Assembly (NCBI GenBank): GCA_902764415.1
Contig: CACWVU010000018.1
Coordinates: 18,717 to 82,716 of the forward strand
Length of the DNA stretch: 64,000 bases
Origin: an uncultured bacterium
GTDB taxonomy: Bacteria > Verrucomicrobiota > Kiritimatiellia > RFP12 > UBA1067
Direction of reading: 5' to 3'
Part shown: positions 45,127 through 55,036 of the stretch, piece by piece
How the letters are laid out: every line of letters begins with the position of its first letter
Position numbering within the stretch: the stretch's first letter is position 1
The notes under the pieces: generated by a model
Databases searched by the model: none
Seen by the model: the letters and a program-made list of their open reading frames with translations, nothing else
Told to the model about the DNA's origin: nothing
Translations under genes and position numbers: made by a program

Positions 45127-48100
45127 ATGTTCAAACCGGTTTCCAACAAGGTCGATTTCCCGAAAATGGAGGAGGGCGTTCTCCGTTTCTGGGCGGACGA
45201 CCGCACCTTCGAAAAGTCGCTCGCGCGCAATCGCGGCAAGGAGCGCTACACCTTCTACGACGGCCCTCCGTTCGCCACCGGGCTGCCGCACTACGGGCAT
45301 CTCCTCGCCGGCACCATCAAGGACATCGTGCCGCGCTACCAGACGATGCGCGGCAAGTACGTCGAGCGCCGCTTCGGCTGGGACACCCACGGCCTGCCGA
45401 TCGAGGCGCTGGCGCAGGAGGCGCTCGGCGTCGCCGGCGCGCCGGAGATCAAGAAGCTCGGCGTCGACAAGTTCAACGAGCAGTGCCGGTCGATGGTGCT
45501 CAAGTACGTCTTCGAGTGGCGCAAGACAGTGACTCGCATGGGCCGCTGGGTCGACTTCGACCACGACTACAAGACGATGGACTTCGGCTTCATGGAGTCG
45601 GTGTGGTGGGTGTTCAAGCAGCTCTGGGACCAGGGCCGCGTCTACCGCTCGCACCGCATCATGCCGTATTCCTGGAAGCTCTCGACGCCGCTATCCAACT
45701 TCGAGGCGGGCTCGAACTACAAGGACGTCCAGGATCCGACGGTCACTGTCAGAACAAGGCTTCTTGATTCTCTTGGAAAACTCGACGGCCTGGAAGGGAC
45801 CATCTACCTCCTCGTCTGGACCACGACGCCGTGGACGCTGCCCGAGAACCTCGCGATGTGCGTCGGCGCGGACATCGACTACGTGGTCGTCCGCGATTTG
45901 ACCGACGACACGCGGCCGATGTACGTGATGGCGAAGGCGCGGCTTCCGCACATCTTCAAGAAGCCGGAGCAGTACGAGGTCGTGCGCGAGCTGAAGGGCA
46001 CCGAGCTGAAGGGCTGGGAGTACGAGCCGATCTTCCCGTACTTCGCCGACAAGAAGGCCGAGGGCGCGTTCCGCGTCCTGAACGACGACTACGTAACGAC
46101 CGACGACGGCGTCGGCATCGTCCACATTGCGCCGGCGTACGGCGAGGACGACTTCCGCGTCTGCAAGGAGGCGGGGATGAACGCCTTCGTCGACCCGCTC
46201 GACGACGCCTGCGCGTTCACGGACGCGATCCCCGAGTACAAGGGCCGCTTCTGCAAGGACTGCGACAAGGACATCATCAAGGCGCTCAAGGCGGCGGGCA
46301 AGCTCGTCCACCAGGCGACGATCGTCCACTCTTATCCGTTCTGCGACCGCACCGACACGCCGCTCATCTACCGCGCGATCGACGCGTGGTACGTTCGCGT
46401 CGAGGACCTGCACGAGCGCCTGGCGAAGAACAACGCCGGCGTCCACTGGACGCCAGACTATGTGGGCGAGAAGCGCTTCGGCAACTGGCTCGAGGAGGCG
46501 CGCGACTGGAACATCAGCCGCAACCGCTTCTGGGGAAGCTGCATCCCGGTGTGGGTGAACGACGACGACCCCTCCGACATGATCTGCGTCGGCTCCGCGA
46601 AGGAGCTGGAGGAGCTTTCGGGCGAGAAGGTGACCGACCTCCACAAGCACTTCATCGACAAGATCGTCATCAAGAAGGACGGCAAGACGTATCACCGCAC
46701 GCCCGAGGTGCTCGACTGCTGGTTCGAGTCCGGCTCGATGCCCTACGCCCAGCAGCACTATATGGGGGATTGTTCGTGTCTCGTGACTCGTGATTCGTGT
46801 TTCGTGCCTGGCGAGGCAGAGTCCGCGACTAAACGAACCACGAACCACGAATCGCGAACCACGGTTCCTGACTTCTTCCCCGCCGACTTCATCGCCGAGG
46901 GGCTGGACCAGACCCGCGGGTGGTTCTACACGCTGATGGTGCTCGGCACCTGCCTCTTCGACCAGAGCCCGTACCGGAACGTGATCGTCAACGGGCTGGT
47001 GCTCGCCGAGGACGGCAAGAAGATGTCCAAGCGGCTCAAGAACTACCCCGACCCCGCGAAGATGCTCGACACCTACGGCGCGGACGCGATCCGGCTCTAC
47101 ATGATCTATTCGCCGGTGGTGCGCGCCGAGAACCTCAAGTTCTCCGAGAACGGCGTCAAGCAGCTCATGCGCGACCTGCTGATCCCGTGGTGGAACGCTT
47201 ATTCCTTCTTCGTCACCTACGCGAACGTGGACGGGTTCAATGACGCGGAGGTCGTCTATCCCGAGTCGTCGAACGTCCTCGACAAGTGGATTGTCTCCTC
47301 GATGGAGACCTTGATCGCCGATGTGACGGCGGCGATGGATGCCTACGACCTGCAGCGTTCGGTGAGGCCGTTCGTGAAGTTCGTCGAGGACCTCACCAAC
47401 TGGTACATCCGCCGTTCGCGCCGCCGCTTCTGGAAGTCGACGAACGACGGCGACAAGCTCTGCGCGTACAGGACGCTCCGCTACGTGCTCGTCCAGCTCG
47501 CCAAGGTGGCGGCGCCGTTCACGCCGTTCATCGCCGAGGAGATCTACCGGAATCTGAAGGGCGCGAAAGACCCGGAGAGCGTCCATCTCTGCGAGTTCCC
47601 GACCGCGAACGCCGCGGCGCGCGACCTTGCGCTCGAGAAGCGCATGGCCGCCGTCCAGACGGTCGTCGAGCTGGGTCGCCGTCTCAGGGCGGACAATGAC
47701 CTCAAGGTGCGCCAGCCGCTCAGCGCGATCCGCATCGCCGGCGCGGATGTGAAGGGGCTTGAAGACCTCATCATGGACGAGCTCAACGTGAAGCGCGTCG
47801 AGTACGTCGCCGACGAGACCGAGCTCTGCGAGGTAAGCTACAAGGCTAACTTCAAGACGCTGGGCAAGAAGTGCGGCCCGAAGATGAAGGCGGTCGCCGC
47901 GGCGATCGCGGCGATGAAGGGCTTTGCGGGCTCGGCGACCGTGGAGGGCGTCGAGATTGCTGCCGAGGATGTCCTCATTACCCGCGCGCCGAAGGCGGGC
48001 CTGGTAGTTGCGTCCGAGGGCGCGACGGTGGTCGCGCTCGAGACGGCGCTTACGCCGGAGCTGGTGGCCGAGGGTCTGGCGCGCGAGTTCGTCAGCCACG

Positions 48101-48330
48101 TCCAGTCGATGCGCAAGGAGGCGGACTTCGAGGTCACGCAGCGCATTGCGGTGAAGGTCGGCTGCGACGCGGAGCTCAGGTCCGCGCTCGAGGCGCACCT
48201 AAACTACGTCAAGGGCGAGATCTTGGCGCTCGAGCTGGGCTTTGAGGACGTCCCCGGCGCGGAAGCGACCGACCTGAACGGCCACGCGGCGCGTATTGCG
48301 GTCGAGAAGGTCGCCGGAGGCGCGTCGTGA
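45127..48330 (+). CDS. ileS: isoleucyl-tRNA synthetase, eukaryote-like type, with a repeat-derived insertion
   Basis: The 1067-aa class I synthetase charges tRNA-Ile. The HIGH motif is PHYGHLLAG (~55-58), followed by RRFGWDTHGLPIE; the KMSKS motif is KKMSKRLKNYPDP (~632). The stretch after it (GADAIRLYMIYSPVVRAENL) matches the eukaryote-like IleRS2 class, which in other bacteria is linked to mupirocin tolerance. The editing domain and C-terminal tRNA-binding region are present. Between YAQQHYMGD and PDFFPADFIAEGLDQTRGWF about 30 extra residues (CSCLVTRDSCFVPGEAES and following) are encoded by an inverted pair of heptad arrays. The frame is kept. The GNAT gene overlaps the stop. Confidence 0.96.
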   Translation: MFKPVSNKVDFPKMEEGVLRFWADDRTFEKSLARNRGKERYTFYDGPPFATGLPHYGHLLAGTIKDIVPRYQTMRGKYVERRFGWDTHGLPIEALAQEALGVAGAPEIKKLGVDKFNEQCRSMVLKYVFEWRKTVTRMGRWVDFDHDYKTMDFGFMESVWWVFKQLWDQGRVYRSHRIMPYSWKLSTPLSNFEAGSNYKDVQDPTVTVRTRLLDSLGKLDGLEGTIYLLVWTTTPWTLPENLAMCVGADIDYVVVRDLTDDTRPMYVMAKARLPHIFKKPEQYEVVRELKGTELKGWEYEPIFPYFADKKAEGAFRVLNDDYVTTDDGVGIVHIAPAYGEDDFRVCKEAGMNAFVDPLDDACAFTDAIPEYKGRFCKDCDKDIIKALKAAGKLVHQATIVHSYPFCDRTDTPLIYRAIDAWYVRVEDLHERLAKNNAGVHWTPDYVGEKRFGNWLEEARDWNISRNRFWGSCIPVWVNDDDPSDMICVGSAKELEELSGEKVTDLHKHFIDKIVIKKDGKTYHRTPEVLDCWFESGSMPYAQQHYMGDCSCLVTRDSCFVPGEAESATKRTTNHESRTTVPDFFPADFIAEGLDQTRGWFYTLMVLGTCLFDQSPYRNVIVNGLVLAEDGKKMSKRLKNYPDPAKMLDTYGADAIRLYMIYSPVVRAENLKFSENGVKQLMRDLLIPWWNAYSFFVTYANVDGFNDAEVVYPESSNVLDKWIVSSMETLIADVTAAMDAYDLQRSVRPFVKFVEDLTNWYIRRSRRRFWKSTNDGDKLCAYRTLRYVLVQLAKVAAPFTPFIAEEIYRNLKGAKDPESVHLCEFPTANAAARDLALEKRMAAVQTVVELGRRLRADNDLKVRQPLSAIRIAGADVKGLEDLIMDELNVKRVEYVADETELCEVSYKANFKTLGKKCGPKMKAVAAAIAAMKGFAGSATVEGVEIAAEDVLITRAPKAGLVVASEGATVVALETALTPELVAEGLAREFVSHVQSMRKEADFEVTQRIAVKVGCDAELRSALEAHLNYVKGEILALELGFEDVPGAEATDLNGHAARIAVEKVAGGAS
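46772..46864. repeat. inverted heptad arrays inserted in the ileS coding region
   Basis: The left array has five 7-nt units (GTTCGTG, TCTCGTG, ACTCGTG, ATTCGTG, TTTCGTG; 46772-46806). After a 30-bp centre, the right array has four (ACCACGA, ACCACGA, ATCGCGA, ACCACGG; 46837-46864). The two arrays are inverse complements and can pair. The unit is the one seen upstream of the BASS gene. Confidence 0.85.
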
Positions 48331-48824
48331 GCGCGACCGTCAGGGCGGCGACGCTTAAGGACGCCGAGCGGATCTACGCACTCGTCCGGCGCAACGCGGA
48401 CATGCTCGTGCCGAGGTCGCTCGGCAACATCGTGGAGTCGATCGACCGGCTGTTCGTGGCCGAGGCAGAGGGGGAGACCGTCGGCTGCGCTGGCTACCAG
48501 ATCCATCCGGAGATCGGCGACCCCGAGGCCGCCGCGGTGGAGATCGTCTCCGTCGCGGTGAAGCCGCTGTTCCGGCGCAGGGGCATCGGCCGCTTGCTGG
48601 TCAAGGCGGTGATGGACCGCATCGCGGCGTTTCGTCCCGGGGAGATCGTGGCGCTTACCTTTACGCCGGAGTTCTTCGGGTCGATGGGGTTCGCCGAGAT
48701 CCCCAAGACCAAGATCATGCACAAGCTCTATACCGGGTGCATCAACTGCACCAAGCACGACAATCCGTACACCTGCCCGGAGACGGCGATGGTGTTCAAA
48801 GGCAAAATGGAGGAAGGAAAATGA
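48327..48824 (+). CDS. GNAT-family N-acetyltransferase (N-acetylglutamate synthase-like)
   Basis: The 165-aa protein has the GNAT fold with acetyl-CoA loop VKPLFRRRGIGRLLVKAV and preceding strand AAVEIVSVAV. The C-terminal GCINCTKHDNPYTCPETAMV, with three Cys, is the tail seen in short ArgA-type acetyltransferases, so acetylation of glutamate for arginine synthesis is the best guess, but other amine substrates are possible and no arg genes are adjacent. GTG 48327 overlaps the ileS stop. The stop overlaps the gpmI start. The gene is therefore in the ileS transcript. Confidence 0.8.
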   Translation: MSATVRAATLKDAERIYALVRRNADMLVPRSLGNIVESIDRLFVAEAEGETVGCAGYQIHPEIGDPEAAAVEIVSVAVKPLFRRRGIGRLLVKAVMDRIAAFRPGEIVALTFTPEFFGSMGFAEIPKTKIMHKLYTGCINCTKHDNPYTCPETAMVFKGKMEEGK

Positions 48825-50406
48825 GACCTGTCGTATTCATCATCCGCGACGGCTGGGGCGTCAACCCCCGCGCCGACGGCAATTCAGTCTACGGCGCCAA
48901 GACGCCGGTCATCGACCAGATCCGGGCGCGCTACCCGCACTGCCTGCTCGACTGCTGCGGCGAGGCGGTGGGCCTGCCGGACGGCTACCAGGGCTCGAGC
49001 GAGGTCGGCCACCTCAACATGGGCGCGGGCCGGATCGTCGTCCAGGAGCTGAAGCGCATCGACGACGGGCTTTCCTCCGGCGAGCTCTTCAAGAGCCCGA
49101 AGTGGCAGAACCTCATCGCGAACTGGAAGAAGAACAACTCGCAGTTCCACTTCTTCGGGCTGCTGCAGGACGAGGGCGTCCATGCGCACCAGGAGCACCT
49201 CTTCAAGCTCATGAAGCGTGCGCGCCAGGAGTTCCCCGAAGGGCGCATCGTGGTGCATCCGTTCCTCGACGGACGCGACACGCCGCCCAGGTCGACCCTG
49301 GAGTACATCGCGCGCCTCAAGACCGAGCTCGCCGCAGTCGGCAACGCGGTGATCGGCACCGCGATGGGCCGCTACTACGGCATGGACCGCGTGAAGAACT
49401 GGAAGCTCACCAGCGAGGCGTACGACTGCATCGTCGGCTGCAAAGGCAAGAAGGCCGCGACGATCGAGGAGGCGGTGAAGGCCGAGTACGAGAGCGGCAA
49501 GACGCCCGACGGCACGCCCATGACCGACGAGTACATCCCCTGCTACGTCATCGGCGGCTACGAGGGGATGAAGGACGGCGACGTCGTCATGCACACCAAC
49601 TACCGCCAGGACCGCGCGATCCAGCTCACCCAGGCGTTCGTCTGCGACGACTACGCCGGCGAGCGCTGCGCGCGCCCGAAGGTGACGTTCCTCGGCTTCA
49701 CGCGCTACTGGGACGAGTTCGAGGACTACCTGCTCGGCGCGATGGGCGCGGGCGGCGGCATGGACAACCTGCTCGGCGAAGTCGTCTCCAAGGCGGGCAT
49801 CAAGCAGCTGCGCCTTGCCGAGACGCAGAAGTTCCGCCACGTGACGAGCTTCTTCAACGGCAAGTCGACTACGCCATCGGAAGGCGAGTACCAGGTGGAG
49901 GTGAAGAGCCGCTTTGACCCCGCGACCTTCGCCTCGCACCCGGAGATGGACGCTTACAACGTCACCGACGAGCTTCTGAAGCGCCTCGAGAACAATCCCT
50001 ACGGCTTCATCGTGGTCAACTACGCGAACTGCGACATGGTCGGGCATACGGGAGACGAGAAGGCCGCGACAAAGGCGGTCGAGGTGACGGACGAGTGCAT
50101 CGGGAAGATCCTTCCCGCCTCCTCGAGCTCGACGCGCACGTCCTCATCTTCGCGGACCACGGCAACGCCGAGCAGATGGTCGACTACAAGTCCGGCCTCA
50201 CCAAGACCTCGCACACGCTCAACCTCGTCGACTGCTTCTACGTGGCGAACGACGCCGCGGGCGTGCGCCTGACGCCGCTCGCGAAGCTCTCGGCCGTCGC
50301 GCCGACCGCGCTCCAGATGCTGGGGCTGCCGGTGCCGGCGGAGATGACGACGCCCTCGCTGCTCGCCGGCAAGGAGCCCTGGAGCAAGACCGCGCTCAAC
50401 GTCTGA
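48821..50406 (+). CDS. gpmI: 2,3-bisphosphoglycerate-independent phosphoglycerate mutase, apparent one-base frameshift
   Basis: The enzyme interconverts 3- and 2-phosphoglycerate using two Mn ions. The first frame encodes the start MRPVVFIIRDGWGVNP with its metal Asp, the phosphorylated Ser in GYQGSSEVGHLNMGAGR (~58) and most of the protein, up to ECIGKILPA. At ~50114-50122 the frame changes: LLELDAHVLIFADHGNAEQM, which carries essential DHGN metal ligands, and THTL-like TSHTLNLVDC continue in another frame to TGA 50404-50406. Restoring one C in the CCCGCC-TCC run joins both parts into a normal ~528-aa enzyme. Consensus error in a C-run is the simplest explanation; a real null mutation is possible. 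The next ATG overlaps the final stop. Confidence 0.85.
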
Positions 50407-52583
50407 TGACAGCCGCCGCGCTTCTTCTTGCCGCGGTCATCGAGATCCAGATGACCAACGGAGTGTCCGTAGCCGACGCCTTCTACCAGGCGGCGGAGGC
50501 GCGGGCGGCAGACGAGCAGGCGGAGATCGTGATCAACGTGGACCTCTCTGGCAAGGCGCTCAACCGTTCGATCTTCATCGACGACGTGATGCAACCGAGG
50601 GGGGCGGGCAAGCTCACCATCCGCGGCGTCGGCAAGAAGCGACCGCGGTTCCTGGGCAGCCTGCCGGTCAGGGAGTGGAAGAAGTCGCGCGACAAGCTGA
50701 ACGGCCGCGTCGACGTCTGGGAGGCGGACGTCTCGGCGTTCGAGCTCACCGGCCAGCTAGACGCGCTGTTCATGGACGGCAAGATGCTGACGCTGGCGCG
50801 TTACCCGAACTTCGACCCCAAGGCGCCGTACGCCGGCGGCTGGGCGTATGTGCCGGGGCGCTGGATCAGCATGTACCAGTTTCCAGACCGGGAGCCGTCC
50901 GGCAACCGCACCTGCATGAGGGTGGGGCAGAAGGACTGGCACAACTGGGCGGTGCCTTCGGAAGGGCGGATTGTCATCTACCCGCGCCAGCGCTACGGCA
51001 GCTCCTACGTTCGCATTGCCGACTTCGACCGCGAGGACCACGTCCTCCGGTTCGCGAGCAACCTCTGCGACGTGCCGCGTCCCGGCGACACCTACATCCT
51101 GAGCGGCTTCCGCGAGGAGCTCGATGTGCCGGGCGAGTGGTGCCACGACTTCAAGAACGAGAAGATCTACCTCATCCCGCCGATCGGCAAGGACCCCAAC
51201 CGCTGCCTGATGACGATCCCCACGATTGACTGCGTCTTCGAGTTCAACGGCGCGCACAACGTGGAGGTCCAGAACCTCGAGATCTGCGCCGCGCGGAAGG
51301 CGGTGAAGACCTACGGCGGTTCCCATATCTCCGTCGTCGGCTGCTCGATCCACGACATCGTCGGCCGGGCGGTCGAGTTCGAGTGGGGCGGCAACCACCG
51401 GCTCGCCGACTCCGACGTCTACGACCTCGGCCACGGCGCGATGCACATCACCGGCGGCAGCTTCCGCGAGCTCAACGGCACGGTGGTCGACAACTGCCAC
51501 TTCCACCACACCGGCAAGCTCGACCACAACGGGCAGGCCATCTTCATCGAGGGCTACGGGGTGAAGGTGACGCACTGCCTGATGCACGACTTGCCCGGGT
51601 GGGCGATCTTCCACATGGGCGCGCTCCACGAGTTCACCGACAACCGCATCCACCACTACATGCTGGAGTCCGAGGACGGCGCGGCGATGTACACCTGCAG
51701 CTACTTCGGCGGACTCTGCACCGTGATCGCCCGCAACTGGATCTCCCACGGCGTCGGCATCGCCAAGAACGCCGGCTGGGGCCCGCTTACGTTCTTCCAG
51801 AACTGCCACGGGCTCTACTTTGACGCGAACCCGTCCGGCGGACCCGGCGGCGCCTACGTCTACGACAACGCCTTCGCGCACATCAGCGGGATGGGGCTCA
51901 AGCTCAACTCCACCCGCTGCATGACGATCACCAACAACGTCTTCTACAAGACCGGCCGTCCCGGCCTCGGCCCGTGGTCGTACGCGATCCAGTTCACCGG
52001 CGGCAAGTACAATCCCAAGCACGAGTCCACCGTGCGCGACTGGGAGCGCCTCCGCGTCGAACGCGCCGACCTCGCAGGTCTTCCGTTCTTCGCCTACAGT
52101 CCGGACAAGACGCCCGGCAACAACCACAGCTGGTCGAACCACCTCGAGCGGAACATCTGGTACTACCCCGACTGCCCGCGGCAGCAGCTGATCATCCACG
52201 GCGGGCAGAACTTCGAATCGCAGGTAATCGACTACAACCTGTTCTGCCCCGGGCGCGACGCCAAGTATCCGATCGTGCAGCACCTCGACTGGAAGAAGGA
52301 CTGGCAGCAGAAGTACGGGCACGACGTCCATTCGATCGTCACCGACGACATCAACTTCTCCGCGCCCGAGAAGGGCGACTTCACGGTGCGGAGCCGCACG
52401 ACGGTGCTGAAGCTCGGCCTCCATCCGGTGAACCTGAAGAACTGTGGCCTCTACGTGACCAAGTTCCGGCCCAAGCTGCTGCCGGAGCCTGACGGCGCTG
52501 CGCGGCACCCCGAGTGGTTCAAGAACCCGGAGCATGTCAACCCGGAGCCAGACAAGCGTCCACTCCCGACTTTCACCCGGTGA
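50406..52583 (+). CDS. right-handed parallel beta-helix protein, probable carbohydrate-active enzyme
   Basis: The 725-aa protein has a brief hydrophobic start (MTAAALLLAAVIEI) that may be a weak signal peptide. Residues ~270-560 show repeated short strands with Asn/Gly turns (CVFEFNGAHNVEVQNLEICA, YGGSHISVVGCSIHDI, NGTVVDNCHFHHTG, VIARNWISHGVG, MTITNNVFYKTG), the signature of a pectate-lyase-like beta-helix. The N-terminal part (VWEADVSAF, FMDGKMLTLARYPNFD) is typical of beta-helix glycosidase-like proteins such as the GH141 group, but I cannot confirm the family or catalytic residues. ATG overlaps the gpmI stop. A serine hydrolase gene follows after 34 bp and may work on the same substrate. 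Confidence 0.7.
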   Translation: MTAAALLLAAVIEIQMTNGVSVADAFYQAAEARAADEQAEIVINVDLSGKALNRSIFIDDVMQPRGAGKLTIRGVGKKRPRFLGSLPVREWKKSRDKLNGRVDVWEADVSAFELTGQLDALFMDGKMLTLARYPNFDPKAPYAGGWAYVPGRWISMYQFPDREPSGNRTCMRVGQKDWHNWAVPSEGRIVIYPRQRYGSSYVRIADFDREDHVLRFASNLCDVPRPGDTYILSGFREELDVPGEWCHDFKNEKIYLIPPIGKDPNRCLMTIPTIDCVFEFNGAHNVEVQNLEICAARKAVKTYGGSHISVVGCSIHDIVGRAVEFEWGGNHRLADSDVYDLGHGAMHITGGSFRELNGTVVDNCHFHHTGKLDHNGQAIFIEGYGVKVTHCLMHDLPGWAIFHMGALHEFTDNRIHHYMLESEDGAAMYTCSYFGGLCTVIARNWISHGVGIAKNAGWGPLTFFQNCHGLYFDANPSGGPGGAYVYDNAFAHISGMGLKLNSTRCMTITNNVFYKTGRPGLGPWSYAIQFTGGKYNPKHESTVRDWERLRVERADLAGLPFFAYSPDKTPGNNHSWSNHLERNIWYYPDCPRQQLIIHGGQNFESQVIDYNLFCPGRDAKYPIVQHLDWKKDWQQKYGHDVHSIVTDDINFSAPEKGDFTVRSRTTVLKLGLHPVNLKNCGLYVTKFRPKLLPEPDGAARHPEWFKNPEHVNPEPDKRPLPTFTR

Positions 52584-52617
52584 CCATTTCAAAACACAAC
52601 AACAGAAAGGAAAAACG

Positions 52618-54981
52618 ATGAAACATACCCTAATGGCGGCGATGTTCGCGGTCGCGGCGCTTTCGCTCGGCGCGGCGGACGGCCTGTTCAAGAAGGCCTG
52701 CCCGGTCTGGCTCGCCGAGCCGGAGGCAGTCGGCGACGCGCAGACCGTCCCGTTCGGCAAGTGGATCGGGCTCGACGAGACCGACACCACGCTCAGGATC
52801 GCGTCCGACCGGCCGGTGCGCATCAACTTCGAGTGGAAGCTCGTCGGCTGGATCCCCGGCGACGGCATGGCCCACGACTTCCCGATCATCGGCGGCAAGG
52901 GCATGCATGAGCTGCGGCTCGTCTGCGACGCGAAGGCGAAGTGGCTCGTCGCCGAGGTTTGGCGCGCGAACGGCGAGCTGCTGACCTTTACCGGCGACCC
53001 GAACACCAGGCCCGGGCCGACCCTCAACTCATGGTTCCAGAAAATGGTCCCGTCCGAGGACGACCCCTCAAAGATGGTGCCGAAGGGCGTGCCGTCTGCC
53101 GAGGTGAAGGCGACGGTGGCCGGGCTCGCCGAGGGCTTCGCGCCCAAGACCTCGCTCTTCCCGTTCAAGCACAAGGGCGACCGCCACTGGCTCTACCACG
53201 TCGTCCCCGGCAAGGACGCCACCTTCGTCTCCGGCGTCCGCGCGCGCGGCATCCCGTCCGCTTCGATCCGCTGCAACCAGCCGGGCGTCCTCGTCGTCAA
53301 GTGGGGCGGGAAGCCAGGCGAATCGGCGAGGGTCGAGGCGAAGAAGGCGGGCGGCTGCTCGTTCTTCGTGAACGCGCCCCAGGTGTTCGACCGAATCGTC
53401 TTCACCGCAGAGTCCGGCGAGTTCGAGCTCAGCGACGTCGGCTGCACCACGCTCATCGACTTCGACATCGGATGCTCCTCGCTTGCGACGAGCGACGCGA
53501 AGATCAACGCCGATTTCGCCGATGCCAGGATGATGAACGACCGCTCGCGGGTAGACGCGCTCTTCCGCAAGGCGCTGGGGCTCAAGTCGCTCGACCGCGA
53601 GGCGAAGGTCGTCACCATCGACCCGACGGTCAGGAACGGGCTTACCTTCTGCGGCGCGAAGATCGGCGTCGGCGTGGACGAGGACGCCGTCCTCGACATC
53701 CGCTGGATGCGCGACGGCCGCGAGGGCATGGCCACCGACTCCAGCAGGCTCCCCGAGGGCTGGATGCTCGAGCGGGACTTCGACATGCAGGCCGAGTGCC
53801 AGCGCCTCGTCGACGCTGCGGTGGCCGACCAGCTCTCGCCCGGCGTGCAGTTCTGCGCCTACAAGGACGGCAAGTGCATCGTGAACGTGTTCGCGGGCAA
53901 GCTCACCAAGGCCCCCGACTCTCCGTCCGTTCAGGTCGATTCGCTCTTCCCGATCTTCTCCACCGAGAAGCCGCTCCTCTCCACCGCCTGCCACCGCGCC
54001 GTCGAGCGCGGGCTGATGGACTACGACAAGCCGCTCTGCACCTGGTGGCCGGAGCTTGACGAGCGCGGGTTCTTCGCGAAGCTCTTTGACCTCGACTCCG
54101 ACACCAAGAAGGAGCGCCTCACGCTCCGCGAGACGCTCGGCTACCGCACCTCGATGCCCGGCGGCGCGCCCGGCGGCAAGGGCAACCCCGTCTGCGACCA
54201 CATGCTCAGCGACCGCGAGCTCTGCGACTGGGAATTCGTCTGCAAGGTCGCCGCGGCCGACCGTCCCAACGGCATCCCCGGCACGGTGCAGGCCTACCTT
54301 CCCTACGCCTATGCGTGGATGATCGGCCATCCGCTCGAGGTGGCGATGGGCAAGCCGCTCAACGACGTGCTGACCGAGGAGGTGCTCATCCCCTCGGGCA
54401 TCGAGAAAGAGTTCTACTTCGTCGTCCCGCGCAGCGAATACCCGCGCGTCGCCGAGTACTACGACGGCGGCTTCTGCGAGAACATGAACTACGACTGGGC
54501 GCGCCAGGCGCTGCTGCCGAGCGCGTGGGGCGTCTCGTCAGCACAGGCCCTCTGCAAGTTCTACAACCGCCTCTGCGGCTTCGACGGCAAGGAGCCGCTG
54601 ATCAAAAAGGAGACTCTCGACGCGGCGCTCAAGCCCTGCCGCCACCCGTCCGACCCGCTCCCGAACGCCAAGTCGATGAAGCGCGACTGGTTCATGCTTT
54701 TCGGCATGGGCTACGGGCTCTGGGGCTCGGCGGAGCGCATGGACCGCGTGTTCGGCCACGGCGGCGCCGGCGGCTCTGAGGCGCTCGTGGACCGTGACCA
54801 CAAGCTCATCGTCGGCTACACCTGCAACTCGTGCAAGAACTCGATCGTGCTCCGCGACAAGCTCTACGAGGTCGTCGGCATGCGCTGGCGGTACTGGAAC
54901 GACAACGTCAACATCCAGGACCTCCAGATGAGCACCTCCGGCGGCGGCAACTACGGCGCCGGCATCACCTCGCAGCCCTGA
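52618..54981 (+). CDS. secreted class C beta-lactamase-like serine hydrolase (EstB type)
   Basis: The protein is 787 aa with a signal peptide (MKHTLMAAMFAVAALSLGAA) and AGAAAGG-like GAAAGG ribosome-binding site. Residues 20-390 are beta-rich with no family I can name. Residues ~395-750 form a beta-lactamase/transpeptidase-like domain: SxxK as FPIFSTEKPLLSTAC (~447), a Tyr-containing AYLPYAYAWMIG and the third motif GHGGAGGSEALVD (~715). Such proteins are mostly esterases or peptidases acting on cell-wall or secreted substrates, not antibiotic-resistance enzymes. It ends 55 bp before the tRNA-Met. Confidence 0.78.
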   Translation: MKHTLMAAMFAVAALSLGAADGLFKKACPVWLAEPEAVGDAQTVPFGKWIGLDETDTTLRIASDRPVRINFEWKLVGWIPGDGMAHDFPIIGGKGMHELRLVCDAKAKWLVAEVWRANGELLTFTGDPNTRPGPTLNSWFQKMVPSEDDPSKMVPKGVPSAEVKATVAGLAEGFAPKTSLFPFKHKGDRHWLYHVVPGKDATFVSGVRARGIPSASIRCNQPGVLVVKWGGKPGESARVEAKKAGGCSFFVNAPQVFDRIVFTAESGEFELSDVGCTTLIDFDIGCSSLATSDAKINADFADARMMNDRSRVDALFRKALGLKSLDREAKVVTIDPTVRNGLTFCGAKIGVGVDEDAVLDIRWMRDGREGMATDSSRLPEGWMLERDFDMQAECQRLVDAAVADQLSPGVQFCAYKDGKCIVNVFAGKLTKAPDSPSVQVDSLFPIFSTEKPLLSTACHRAVERGLMDYDKPLCTWWPELDERGFFAKLFDLDSDTKKERLTLRETLGYRTSMPGGAPGGKGNPVCDHMLSDRELCDWEFVCKVAAADRPNGIPGTVQAYLPYAYAWMIGHPLEVAMGKPLNDVLTEEVLIPSGIEKEFYFVVPRSEYPRVAEYYDGGFCENMNYDWARQALLPSAWGVSSAQALCKFYNRLCGFDGKEPLIKKETLDAALKPCRHPSDPLPNAKSMKRDWFMLFGMGYGLWGSAERMDRVFGHGGAGGSEALVDRDHKLIVGYTCNSCKNSIVLRDKLYEVVGMRWRYWNDNVNIQDLQMSTSGGGNYGAGITSQP

Positions 54982-54987
54982 CGCAGG

Positions 54988-55017
54988 TTGACACCCGAGA
55001 AGCGCATTTGGTATACT
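54988..55017 (+). promoter_or_regulatory. tRNA-Met promoter
   Basis: TTGACA (54988-54993) and TATACT (55012-55017) are 18 bp apart. The block CAGGTTGACACC and TTTGGTATACT is nearly identical to the promoter of the toxin-antitoxin operon at 60876. Confidence 0.8.
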
Positions 55018-55036
55018 ACGCGCCACTAAACCGAAC

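Noticed and set aside
52618..54981. Antibiotic-resistance beta-lactamase
   Set aside because: The length, N-terminal beta domain and SxxK/HGG context fit EstB-like serine hydrolases; no evidence of lactam hydrolysis.
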